A DNA stretch of 13,216 nucleotides, taken from NCBI GenBank assembly GCA_900764755.1, contig CAAFPE010000100.1:1-13216 (forward strand). The letters run 5' to 3'. The notes below the pieces were generated by a model that made no database searches, was not told the DNA's origin, and saw only the letters and a list, made by a program, of their open reading frames with translations. Within the stretch, counting starts at the first letter, position 1; each line of letters opens with the position of its first letter. The translations under genes and the position numbers were made by a program. Positions 1-6,996 of the stretch are shown here, one piece after another. The stretch comes from an uncultured Oscillospiraceae bacterium. GTDB lineage: Bacteria; Bacillota; Clostridia; Oscillospirales; Oscillospiraceae.

Positions 1-100
1 AATTTTTTTTTTTTAAAGGGGGGTTTTTAGTGCTCCCGGCGCTACGAAAAAAAAAGCCGGGGGGGGAAAAAGAAAAAAAAAAAAAAAAAAAAAAAAGAGA
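1..100. other. Low-complexity, homopolymer-rich window edge
   Basis: This stretch is almost entirely runs of A, T and G, including a T-run near the first bases, a G8 run near 59-66 and a 24-base A-run at 73-96. No gene can be supported in it: the open frame that runs through it on the plus strand is antisense to the HAD gene and begins with a lysine run. The composition is unlike the rest of the window. The A-run next to the hairpin at 103-121 probably contains a true terminator U-tract, but the long runs look like degraded read or contig-edge sequence. Confidence 0.55.
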
Positions 101-121
101 GCGGCCCCCCACCGGGGGGCC
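73..121 (-). terminator. Intrinsic terminator after the HAD gene, end of the pur unit
   Basis: On the minus strand an 8-bp stem (GGCCCCCC, loop GGT, GGGGGGCC; plus positions 103-121) is followed by GCTCTC and then a long T-run (plus 73-96). It lies 13 bases past the HAD stop codon and is the natural end of the purD-HAD transcript. The length of the T-run and the G/C runs may be inflated by sequencing error at the window edge. Confidence 0.7.
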
Positions 122-134
122 CCCCGTTTTTGAG

Positions 135-802
135 TTATGGTGTGAGGAGTCGGTCCAGAAGATCCCGCACCTCCAGCAGGGAGATGCAGCGCCGGAACAA
201 CAGACGCTCCAGCTCCGGGGTGGGCGGGATCAGATCAGGAACCATGATCACCGGTATCCCGGCGGCGTGGGCGGAGAGGATCCCGTTGCGGGAGTCCTCG
301 ATGGCCAGCGTGCGGGCCGGAGCAGTTCCCAGGGCGCGGCAGGCCAGCTGATAGATCTCCGGGTCCGGCTTGCTGTGCTCCACCTGGTCGCCGGTGACCA
401 CGGCGGAGAAGCAGGGGCGCAGACCGGTCATCTCCATGCGCCGCTGAGTGCGCTCCTGATTGGTGGAGGTGGCCAGGGCAGCAGGAATACTGTGGGCTGA
501 CAGAAACTCCAGGATCTCCCGGACGCCTGGTTTGAGGGGAACGCCCTCCCGCTCCATCCGCTCCTGGGAGCGGGCGGAGCAGGTGAGCAGAAAGGTATCC
601 CTGGGAAAATCCGGGCCAAACAGGTCCAGCATTTTTTGGAGGATGTCGGCCCGGTTCTGTCCCACAAACTCCAGATAGGACCGCCCCACCTGGGGCCAGC
701 CCAGCTCTGTGCTGACAGAATTCCAGGTCTCCTGGGAAAGGCGCTCCGTGTCGAACAGAACTCCGTCCACGTCAAAGACCACACCCTCCAGGTCGAAGCG
801 GC

Positions 803-806
<4 letters not shown>
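135..806 (-). CDS. HAD superfamily hydrolase, beta-phosphoglucomutase-like subfamily
   Basis: A 223-residue cytoplasmic phosphatase or phosphomutase of the HAD fold. All four HAD motifs are visible: motif I D12-V-D14-G-V near the N-terminus, motif II in LATST (111-115), motif III Lys146 in SKPDPE, and motif IV IEDSRNG (169-175). The helical cap between residues 18 and 90 is the usual subclass I type. The ATG overlaps the purD stop in an ATGA arrangement, so translation is very likely coupled to purD. Its position as last gene of a purine unit would fit a nucleotide or sugar-phosphate phosphatase, but this is inference only; the substrate cannot be read from the sequence. A terminator follows directly. 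Confidence 0.85.
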
Positions 807-2059
<1,253 letters not shown>

Positions 2060-2080
2060 AAAAACACGACCTTTCAGCAA

Positions 2081-2111
2081 GTTAGGAATTAGGAGTTAGG
2101 AATTAGGAATT
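2081..2111. repeat. Terminal heptamer array, left arm of the ORF-bearing element
   Basis: Four tandem 7-base units alternate GTTAGGA, ATTAGGA, GTTAGGA, ATTAGGA (2081-2108) and end in ATTG. Read on the minus strand, the array also encodes the last residues and the TAA stop (2096-2098) of the four-helix-bundle ORF. Confidence 0.9.
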
Positions 2112-2464
2112 GTTCCGTCACGGACGGACTTGGTGATGGAGGAGAGCAGTTTTCTCAATTCTTCGCAGTCTGAATGGAGGGAGTCATATTCAGTGCGGGA
2201 AATGTAGTCACAGGAATAGAGCAGTTCCAGCCAATAGAGAGTCTCCGCACATTCCTTCAAGGCAATGTACAGTTTATTTAAGAAGTCCCTTCGGCTGCTT
2301 CCGTACTGAGCCTCCGCGATGTTAGCCCCGATGCTGGTGCCACTGCGCAAAATTTGTTTGGAGAGAACGTATTCTTTCTTCTCCTCTGATAAGTAGCGAT
2401 AAGCAAAGACAATGCGCTTGGCAAAAGCAAGGCTTTTGGGCATCAGGATACGTTCGCTGCTCAT
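2096..2464 (-). CDS. Four-helix-bundle protein, 23S rRNA intervening-sequence (S23) family
   Basis: A 122-residue protein with the family's core motifs: LAFAKRIVFAYRYL, ILRSGTSIGANIAEAQ, then SRRDFLNKLYIALKECAETLYWLELL and a C-terminal helix. Members occur as ORFs in intervening sequences of 23S rRNA genes and relatives act as accessory proteins (Avd) of diversity-generating retroelements; the molecular role here is unknown. It looks AT-richer than its purine neighbours. The start ATG lies three bases after an AGGAG that belongs to the terminal repeat, and the final codons (Ile-Pro-Asn-Ser-stop) are repeat sequence too, so repeats and ORF form one unit. MPKSLAF, seven residues in, is an alternative start. 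It has no evident link to purine synthesis. Confidence 0.9.
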   Translation of the reverse strand: MSSERILMPKSLAFAKRIVFAYRYLSEEKKEYVLSKQILRSGTSIGANIAEAQYGSSRRDFLNKLYIALKECAETLYWLELLYSCDYISRTEYDSLHSDCEELRKLLSSITKSVRDGTIPNS

Positions 2465-2468
2465 AAGC

Positions 2469-2497
2469 TCCTAACTCCTCATTCCTAATTCCTAATT
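2469..2497. repeat. Terminal heptamer array, right arm of the ORF-bearing element
   Basis: Four inverted heptamers, TCCTAAC, TCCTCAT, TCCTAAT, TCCTAAT. The variant unit TCCTCAT and its neighbours are repeated exactly in the arm at 6972-6993, which ties the ORF-bearing and ORF-less elements together. On the minus strand the arm supplies two AGGAG sequences directly before the ORF start. Confidence 0.9.
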
Positions 2498-2500
2498 GGA

Positions 2501-3673
2501 TCAGTGGTGGAACAGCCGGATCCCGGTAAACGCCATGACCATGCCGTACTTGTCCGCGGTGGCGATGACCTGGTCGTCACGGATGGAGCCGCCGGGCTGG
2601 GCGATGTACTGCACGCCGGACTTCCGGGCGCGCTCCACGTTGTCACCAAAGGGGAAGAAGGCGTCGGAGCCTACGGTGACGCCGGACATCTGGGCGATCC
2701 AGGCGGCCTTCTCCTCGGCGGTGAGCACCTCGGGTTTCACCTTGAAGGTGTTCTGCCACACACCCTCGGCCAGAACATCATCATGCTCGTCGGAGATATA
2801 GATGTCGATGGCGTTGTCCCGGTCGGGGCGGCGGATCTTGTCCACAAACTGGAGGCCCAGGACCTTGGGATGCTGGCGCAGCCACCAGATGTCTGCCTTG
2901 TTGCCCGCCAGGCGGGTGCAGTGGATGCGGCTCTGCTGGCCGGCGCCCACGCCGATGGTCATGCCGTTCTTGACATAGCAGACGGAGTTGGACTGGGTGT
3001 ATTTCAGGGTGATGAGGGAGAGGAGCATATCGTTCTTGGCCTGCTGGGAGAGCTCCTTGTTCTCAGTGACCACGTTCTGAAGCATCTCCTCGCTGATGTC
3101 CAGGTCGTTGTAGCCCTGCTCAAAGGTGATGCCGAAGATGTTCCGGCGCTCGATGGGGGCGGGCGTGTAGCTGGGGTCGATCTCTACCACGTTGTAGCCC
3201 CCCTTGCGCTTGCCCCTCAGGATCTCCAGGGCCTCGTCTGTGTAGCCGGGGGCGATGATGCCGTCGGATACCTCGGCGGCCAGGAAGCGGGCGGTGTCCC
3301 CGTCACACACATCGGACAGGGCGGCCCAATCGCCGAAGGAGCACAGCCGGTCCGCACCCCGGGCGCGGATATAGGCGCAGGCGATGGGGGACAGCTCCCC
3401 CTCCGGGGCAAAGTAGATGTGCCGCTCCACGTCGGTGAGGGGCAGGCCCAGGGCGGCCCCGGCGGGGGAGACGTGCTTGAAGGAGGCGGCGGCGGGCAGG
3501 CCGGTGGCCTTTTTCAGGGCCTTTACCAGCTGCCAGGAGTTCAGCGCGTCCATGAAGTTAATGTACCCCGGCTTGCCGTTGAGCACCTTCAGGGGCAGCT
3601 CACCCTCCTCCATAAAGATGCGGGCGGGCTTTTGGTTGGGGTTGCAGCCGTATTTCAGTTCCAGTTCAGTCAT
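2501..3673 (-). CDS. AICAR formyltransferase, stand-alone PurH-like
   Basis: A 390-residue enzyme that transfers a formyl group from 10-formyl-THF to AICAR (ZMP), giving FAICAR. It matches only the transformylase half of bifunctional PurH/ATIC: the catalytic Lys66-His67 in AASFKHVSPAG, the segment QSNSVCYVKNGMTIGVGAGQ and following QSRIHCTRL, and the conserved C-terminal RLFHH. The inosinicase half that PurH carries at its N-terminus is absent, and a separate cyclohydrolase is encoded upstream at 4848-5555. The ATG has an AAAGGATG box about nine bases ahead. The gene follows the DUF1266/DUF2185 gene by 42 bases, and its stop lies three bases from the S23-type element. It is downstream of the ZTP riboswitch, whose ligand is its own substrate. 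Confidence 0.95.
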   Translation of the reverse strand: MTELELKYGCNPNQKPARIFMEEGELPLKVLNGKPGYINFMDALNSWQLVKALKKATGLPAAASFKHVSPAGAALGLPLTDVERHIYFAPEGELSPIACAYIRARGADRLCSFGDWAALSDVCDGDTARFLAAEVSDGIIAPGYTDEALEILRGKRKGGYNVVEIDPSYTPAPIERRNIFGITFEQGYNDLDISEEMLQNVVTENKELSQQAKNDMLLSLITLKYTQSNSVCYVKNGMTIGVGAGQQSRIHCTRLAGNKADIWWLRQHPKVLGLQFVDKIRRPDRDNAIDIYISDEHDDVLAEGVWQNTFKVKPEVLTAEEKAAWIAQMSGVTVGSDAFFPFGDNVERARKSGVQYIAQPGGSIRDDQVIATADKYGMVMAFTGIRLFHH

Positions 3674-3715
3674 GGAAGGTCATCCTTTCTGTATTTGAGA
3701 TAATGGCTGGAAGGC

Positions 3716-4816
3716 TCAGGGCTCCTCCGGCGCTTCAAAGGGCTCCGCATGGAATTTTCCGTCCTCTCCCCGGGCATAGGCGGTGCCGAAGGGGGCGCTG
3801 AGCAGGGGGATGATGTCCGGATCATAGTTGCAGATGGTGTTTAGGTCGTAGACGCCCGTATGGCTGATGTCATTGATATAGGCCTCATCCTCCTCGCCGG
3901 AGAAGAAGCGCCAGCCGCTGTCGGGGTACTGTCCATCGGGCCGCTCCCGGTAGCACCAGCCCACCTGCCTGCCCAGAACGGTGATGTGGTCGGTGGCCAG
4001 GCAGCCGTTGGGACCCTCCCAGCCGGGCAGGAGCTCTCGCAGCTCCGGGGCAGAGAGCAGGAAGGGCTTTTCCTGGGGAATACGGTACCACATCCGGCCC
4101 GCCCAGGCCTGCTTGCTGTCCAGCAGCTGGCGCACCAGCCGCAGGTTCAGCTCCAGATAGGCGGCGGCGTCCTGCTGGCTGCGGTCGCCTCCCATACGGA
4201 AGGCCCAGTAGGCGGCTCCGCACACCAGGCCCACGGCGTACTCCTCCCAGCTGTGGAAGGCGGCGGCCTGTTCCACCCAGTATTGGGACATCTCCCGGTA
4301 CTCGTCCATGGAGATCAGGTCGCAGGCACAGGCGGTCCGCAGGTGGCCCAGCGTCTCGCTGATGTCCCAGGCCAGAAAGCCGCGGCGGCCCACCAGAGGC
4401 TGGAACTGCTGGGCGAAGGCGGACAGCCGCTGAAAGACGGGGCGGGTGTCCGGAGACAGGTCCTCCAGGGAGAAGCTGGGGCGGCCATCCCAGAAGGATT
4501 CAAAGTCCAGATATTCGTGGTTGGTCAGCAGGGCGTCCTTGCAGAAGGCCACCATACTGTCCTTGTCAGTGATGCCGTAGACCTGCTCCAGATGGTCCCG
4601 GGTGGCTTGGCGGTCCTCCCGGCTCAGGCAGAAGGGGACGGAGGTGAAATAGGTATCTCCCGCGTCCTCCAGAGTGGCCAAACCGGGGATCTTACGCAGG
4701 GCAGGCACCCCGGCCAGCAGAAGGGGGAAGGTCTCAGCGGTACATAGGGTAGGAGGCTGGAAGGGAACGGAGTCCCGTTCCTTTTGAAATTGGATGATCG
4801 GGTCAGTCAATGCCAT
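3716..4816 (-). CDS. DUF1266 plus DUF2185 (Imm33-like) domain protein, unknown function
   Basis: A 366-residue soluble protein with no signal peptide or membrane segment. Residues about 75-245 resemble DUF1266, with the typical stretch FLAWDISETLGHLRTACACD (147-166) and a Trp/Tyr-rich helix around 185-210. Residues about 275-350 resemble DUF2185 (Imm33-like): VGWCYRE, then SGWRFFSGEEDEAYIND and a Tyr-Asp-Leu-Asn-Thr-Ile segment ahead of FGTAYAR. The start is set by AAAGGAG seven bases before the ATG. It sits between the cyclohydrolase (31 bases) and the formyltransferase (42 bases), so it is co-transcribed with the last two purine steps. Both domains are common in orphan or immunity-like proteins; a purine role is not shown. 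The domain names come from motif recall, not a search. Confidence 0.75.
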   Translation of the reverse strand: MALTDPIIQFQKERDSVPFQPPTLCTAETFPLLLAGVPALRKIPGLATLEDAGDTYFTSVPFCLSREDRQATRDHLEQVYGITDKDSMVAFCKDALLTNHEYLDFESFWDGRPSFSLEDLSPDTRPVFQRLSAFAQQFQPLVGRRGFLAWDISETLGHLRTACACDLISMDEYREMSQYWVEQAAAFHSWEEYAVGLVCGAAYWAFRMGGDRSQQDAAAYLELNLRLVRQLLDSKQAWAGRMWYRIPQEKPFLLSAPELRELLPGWEGPNGCLATDHITVLGRQVGWCYRERPDGQYPDSGWRFFSGEEDEAYINDISHTGVYDLNTICNYDPDIIPLLSAPFGTAYARGEDGKFHAEPFEAPEEP

Positions 4817-4847
4817 GAGAACACTCCTTTTGACAGGGGGATGAGGC

Positions 4848-5555
4848 TTACTGGTGCTTGTTGATGATCACGGTGTCCCGTTCGCCGGAGACCAGGTCCA
4901 CATACTGGACGAACAGAGAGACCTTGTTGTCCTCGTTCAGGCTGGCCCACAGCTCTCCGGCCAGAGTCTTGGCGTCGGGGGCGGTGACGGCCACCTTCCG
5001 GGGCTCGCCCTCAAAGGAGGGGAGGGGGTCCAGATTTTCCTGATAGGTGTGGATGAAGCGGCCCTCGCCGGCCTTGGGGTGGTCATAGCCGAAGAAGTAG
5101 CGGCAGCAGCAGGAGGGGTCGCCGTCGTTGCTCTTCAGGATAGACAGGGCGTAGCTGCCGTCCTTGTGGAGCAGGCCGGAGATGCGGGGGGTGTAGTTGT
5201 CGGGGTCGGGCTCAAACTCCCGGGTGCGCAGGGACTGGGCAAAGACCTTGCCCTCCAGCAGCCCATCCCGGATGGTGTCAGTCTGATCACCGTTGGTGAC
5301 CACAGTGTCGTCCCCCACGATGCGGACGGGGTGATAGATGATAAGAGAGGGGTCCACCATCTTACTCTCGTCATAGGCCCGGGTGCGGATGCCGTCCTCG
5401 GTGGTCTCAAAGACCCGGTTGCGGCTGTTTTCGCTGCGCCCCATGATGAAATAGGCGATGACGGCCTTCTTGTCATCGGCGGAGCGGCCCAGGACGATGC
5501 CCCGGCCGGGGTAGGGGTGGTTCTGTAAGAGTTCATTGAGATCAAGTGTTTTCAT
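4848..5555 (-). CDS. IMP cyclohydrolase, PurO-like
   Basis: A 235-residue enzyme of the PurO/IMP cyclohydrolase-like family that closes FAICAR to IMP, the last step of the pathway. Recognisable stretches are NHPYPGRGIVLG near the N-terminus, AYFIMGRSENSRNRVF (about 34-49), GDQTDTIRDGL, and EPDPDNYTPRISG in the middle. The length fits the family. The start follows AAGGAGG with good spacing, and that site is encoded inside the end of the preceding membrane-protein gene, whose stop lies past the ATG, so the two are translationally coupled. With the formyltransferase at 2501-3673 it replaces bifunctional PurH. The family was first characterised in archaea and is also known in Clostridia. Confidence 0.9.
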   Translation of the reverse strand: MKTLDLNELLQNHPYPGRGIVLGRSADDKKAVIAYFIMGRSENSRNRVFETTEDGIRTRAYDESKMVDPSLIIYHPVRIVGDDTVVTNGDQTDTIRDGLLEGKVFAQSLRTREFEPDPDNYTPRISGLLHKDGSYALSILKSNDGDPSCCCRYFFGYDHPKAGEGRFIHTYQENLDPLPSFEGEPRKVAVTAPDAKTLAGELWASLNEDNKVSLFVQYVDLVSGERDTVIINKHQ

Positions 5556-5781
5556 GGGAATCCTCCTTGTGATGGTCAGAATTTGGAGTTATATAGGACT
5601 CTTGGAATAGCAGCCGCCTGACAGCGGAGAAATAAGAAATGAGCAGACCGGCTCCTCCCAGAAGGCAGAGCAGGATACTGATGGGCGCAAGGACCTCATC
5701 TGACCGGACGAGCGGATACAGCAGCAGGCCGCCCAGGAAGAAGAAGCCGCTGCACAGCAGCAATTCAGTTCTAGGCTTCAT
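5542..5781 (-). CDS. Small two-helix membrane protein B, paralogue of protein A
   Basis: A 79-residue protein of unknown function with two probable membrane helices, about residues 6-25 (LLLCSGFFFLGGLLLYPLV) and 30-52, then a polar tail ending in KEDSHENT. The start MKPRTELLL is chosen over an ATG nine codons upstream because AAGGAGG lies seven bases before it. It shares the GFxFLGGxLL motif and overall plan with protein A, just upstream, and both end in KEDSHE plus one to two residues, so they look like a tandem duplication. The tail codons contain the ribosome binding site and ATG of the cyclohydrolase. No known family was recognised. Confidence 0.75.
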   Translation of the reverse strand: MKPRTELLLCSGFFFLGGLLLYPLVRSDEVLAPISILLCLLGGAGLLISYFSAVRRLLFQESYITPNSDHHKEDSHENT

Positions 5782-6007
5782 GGGAGTCCTCCTTCGTGGG
5801 ATGATCAAAAGAGGGGGGTGGAGGAAGCGTTTGATACCAGGACAGCCAGACCCTTGCCAAGTGAAGGATCAGGGGGACCGCCCCGATCAGCATCAAAAGC
5901 GGGCCGAAGATCGCGCGCCAGTCACTGTAATGCAGCATATTGACGAGTTGCAGCAGGATGCCGCCCAGGAACAAAAATCCGGCGGCCAGGATGGTCGGTA
6001 TGGACAT
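5771..6007 (-). CDS. Small two-helix membrane protein A, first gene after the ZTP riboswitch
   Basis: A 78-residue hydrophobic protein, probably with two membrane helices at about residues 4-24 (containing GFLFLGGILLQLV) and 31-55, then a proline-rich loop (LPPPPSF) and a polar tail KEDSHEA. It starts at ATG 6007 after a purine-rich GGAAAGGGG box, only 28 bases past the riboswitch terminator. Its stop overlaps the start of protein B by 11 bases. Being first behind a ZTP switch suggests it is made when AICAR phosphates accumulate; a transport or membrane-sensing role would be speculation. The homologous layout of A and B argues that the ORF is real despite its size. Confidence 0.7.
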   Translation of the reverse strand: MSIPTILAAGFLFLGGILLQLVNMLHYSDWRAIFGPLLMLIGAVPLILHLARVWLSWYQTLPPPPSFDHPTKEDSHEA

Positions 6008-6034
6008 AAAACGCCCCTTTCCGCATCTGTGTCA

Positions 6035-6073
6035 GGAAAAAAGGGCGCACCGATTTTTTGAAACGGTGCGCCC
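6035..6073 (-). terminator. Riboswitch-controlled intrinsic terminator
   Basis: On the minus strand a perfect 10-bp stem (GGGCGCACCG with CGGTGCGCCC; plus 6043-6052 and 6064-6073) is followed directly by TTTTTTCC. Its first four bases, GGGC, are also the last conserved bases of the ZTP aptamer, so aptamer folding and terminator folding exclude each other. Confidence 0.92.
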
Positions 6074-6138
6074 AGACGGTCGGCATATTCAGGGCGATAC
6101 TCCCCGTGGTCATTTCCACTTACCGTCAGTCATATCGC
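6035..6138 (-). ncRNA. ZTP riboswitch (pfl motif) with expression platform
   Basis: In minus-strand RNA order: P1 GCGAUA pairs with UAUCGC (plus 6133-6138 and 6094-6099). Inside it are the conserved GACUGACGG and a P2 hairpin GUGG/CCAC (6116-6119 and 6106-6109) followed by GGGGAG. After a short linker come GCCG, then CCGUCUGGGC, the pfl 3' signature. GACGG (6123-6127) can pair with CCGUC (6075-6079) as the known pseudoknot. The 3' GGGC is the first part of the terminator, so ligand binding should prevent termination, an ON switch. Members of this class bind ZMP/ZTP. Genes downstream include AICAR formyltransferase and IMP cyclohydrolase. Recognised by eye, without a covariance search. Confidence 0.9.
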
Positions 6139-6147
6139 ACACTTCAC

Positions 6148-6176
6148 ATTGTATCATAGCGCGGGTTCAAAAGCAA
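6148..6176 (-). promoter_or_regulatory. Promoter for the ZTP-riboswitch unit
   Basis: The minus strand shows TTGCTT (6171-6176), a 17-base spacer and TACAAT (6148-6153). TATG just before gives an extended -10 (TATGATACAAT). Transcription would start near 6141, directly before the riboswitch. It lies within 3-32 bases after the purN stop, so the downstream purine genes can be expressed independently of purE-purN. Confidence 0.75.
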
Positions 6177-6178
6177 AT

Positions 6179-6817
6179 TCATTCCGGGCGTTCCAGCACC
6201 CGGACCAGGCGGCCCTCTACCTTCAGGCGGCCCTGACAGAACAGGGAGACTGCCTGGGGCAGGAGCTTCCACTCACACTGCTCCATGATCCGCCGCTGAA
6301 GAACCTCCGGGGTGTCGTCCGGGAGGACCTCCACCGCCTTTTGGGAGACGATGGGGCCGCCGTCGCACTCCTCGCTGACGAAGTGGACGGTGGCGCCGGA
6401 TAGCTTGACCCCGTACTCCAGAGCCTTCTCATGGACGTGAAGGCCATAGCAGCCCGGCCCCGCAAAGGAGGGGATCAGGGCGGGGTGGACGTTGAGGATG
6501 GCGTTGGGGAAGGCGCGGACCATCTCACCGGTGAGGATGACCATGAAGCCGGCCAGGACCACCAGATCAATGTCCAGCGCCCGCAGCTTCTCCACCAGGG
6601 CGGCGGTCATGGCCTGGCTGGAGGGAAACTCCTTCCGGGCTACTACATAGCTGGGGATCCCTGCCTTCGCAGCCCGCTCCAGGGCGTAGGCGCCAGGGTT
6701 GGAGGAGATGACGGCGGCGATCTCACCGTTGATCAGCTCGCCCCGGGCCTGGGCGTCGATGAGGGCCTGAAGATTGGTGCCGCCGCCAGAGACCAGCACG
6801 GCGATACGTTTGGACAT
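6179..6817 (-). CDS. purN: Phosphoribosylglycinamide formyltransferase
   Basis: A 212-residue enzyme transferring formyl from 10-formyl-THF to GAR, step 3 of the pathway. The phosphate loop SGGGTNLQALI (10-20) and the catalytic triad Asn109, His111 (in NVHPALIP) and Asp152 (in ECDGGPI) are present. The length is typical. The start has GGAGG about seven bases upstream. It is the last gene of the purE-C-F-M-N unit; the spacer to purM is filled by a TTAGGA element. After its stop comes a new promoter and the ZTP switch, whose terminator would also stop read-through from purN when ligand is low. Confidence 0.97.
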   Translation of the reverse strand: MSKRIAVLVSGGGTNLQALIDAQARGELINGEIAAVISSNPGAYALERAAKAGIPSYVVARKEFPSSQAMTAALVEKLRALDIDLVVLAGFMVILTGEMVRAFPNAILNVHPALIPSFAGPGCYGLHVHEKALEYGVKLSGATVHFVSEECDGGPIVSQKAVEVLPDDTPEVLQRRIMEQCEWKLLPQAVSLFCQGRLKVEGRLVRVLERPE

Positions 6818-6834
6818 AGCGAACCTCCAAGTGA

Positions 6835-6918
6835 GTTAGGAATTAGGAGTTAGGAATTAGGAGTTAGGAGTTAGGAGTTAGGAGTTAGGAGTTAGGAGTT
6901 AGGAGTTAGGAGTTAGGA
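6835..6918. repeat. Expanded heptamer tandem repeat, 12 units
   Basis: Units in order (first base): G, A, G, A, then eight G, all followed by TTAGGA. The last eight are identical GTTAGGA copies, which points to recent slippage expansion. The other elements have only four units on this side. Confidence 0.95.
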
Positions 6919-6993
6919 GTGAGCCTGGGCGCACGATGTGAGAGCGGTCCGGCGGATCCGGACGCTACAATTCCTAACTCCTCATTCCTAATT
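6835..6993. mobile_element. ORF-less TTAGGA inverted-repeat element between purM and purN
   Basis: Twelve perfect 7-base units (GTTAGGA or ATTAGGA) run from 6835 to 6918. Three inverted units (TCCTAAC, TCCTCAT, TCCTAAT) at 6972-6992 close the element. Between them is a GC-rich core of about 53 bases with a hairpin at 6947-6963 (GTCCGG, loop, CCGGAC). The right arm is identical, including the odd TCCTCAT unit, to the arm at 2469-2490 of the ORF-bearing element. The element ends three bases after the purM stop codon and stops 17 bases before the purN ATG, so it occupies essentially the whole spacer. Confidence 0.8.
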
Positions 6994-6996
6994 TGA

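Larger units (their letters stand above)
2081..2497 (-). mobile_element. TTAGGA-type inverted-repeat element carrying a four-helix-bundle ORF
   Basis: The element is bounded by four GTTAGGA/ATTAGGA heptamers at 2081-2108 and four inverted heptamers (TCCTAAC, TCCTCAT, TCCTAAT, TCCTAAT) at 2469-2496. It contains only the ORF at 2096-2464. In the transcript the two arms could pair over about 26 bases with three non-Watson-Crick positions, placing the ORF in the loop. The element fills the spacer between the formyltransferase stop (2501) and the purD region (ATG at 2059). S23-family ORFs between inverted repeats are known from 23S rRNA intervening sequences, so the resemblance is real. Mobility is inferred from the two ORF-less copies elsewhere in the window. 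Confidence 0.7.

Noticed and set aside
30..500. A plus-strand ORF starting in the low-complexity edge
   Set aside because: It begins with a lysine run from the A-tract and then runs antisense to the HAD gene.
2060..2080. TTG start seven codons upstream for purD
   Set aside because: The family begins at MKVLVVGGGG, and no ribosome binding site supports the TTG, which abuts the repeat arm.
5782..5808. Upstream ATG for membrane protein B (MIIPRRRTP)
   Set aside because: The AAGGAGG lies between that ATG and the second Met and is correctly spaced only for the latter.
6835..6918. CRISPR-like or telomere-like array
   Set aside because: The units are 7 bases with no spacers, no cas genes are near, and paired inverted copies show it is an element arm.
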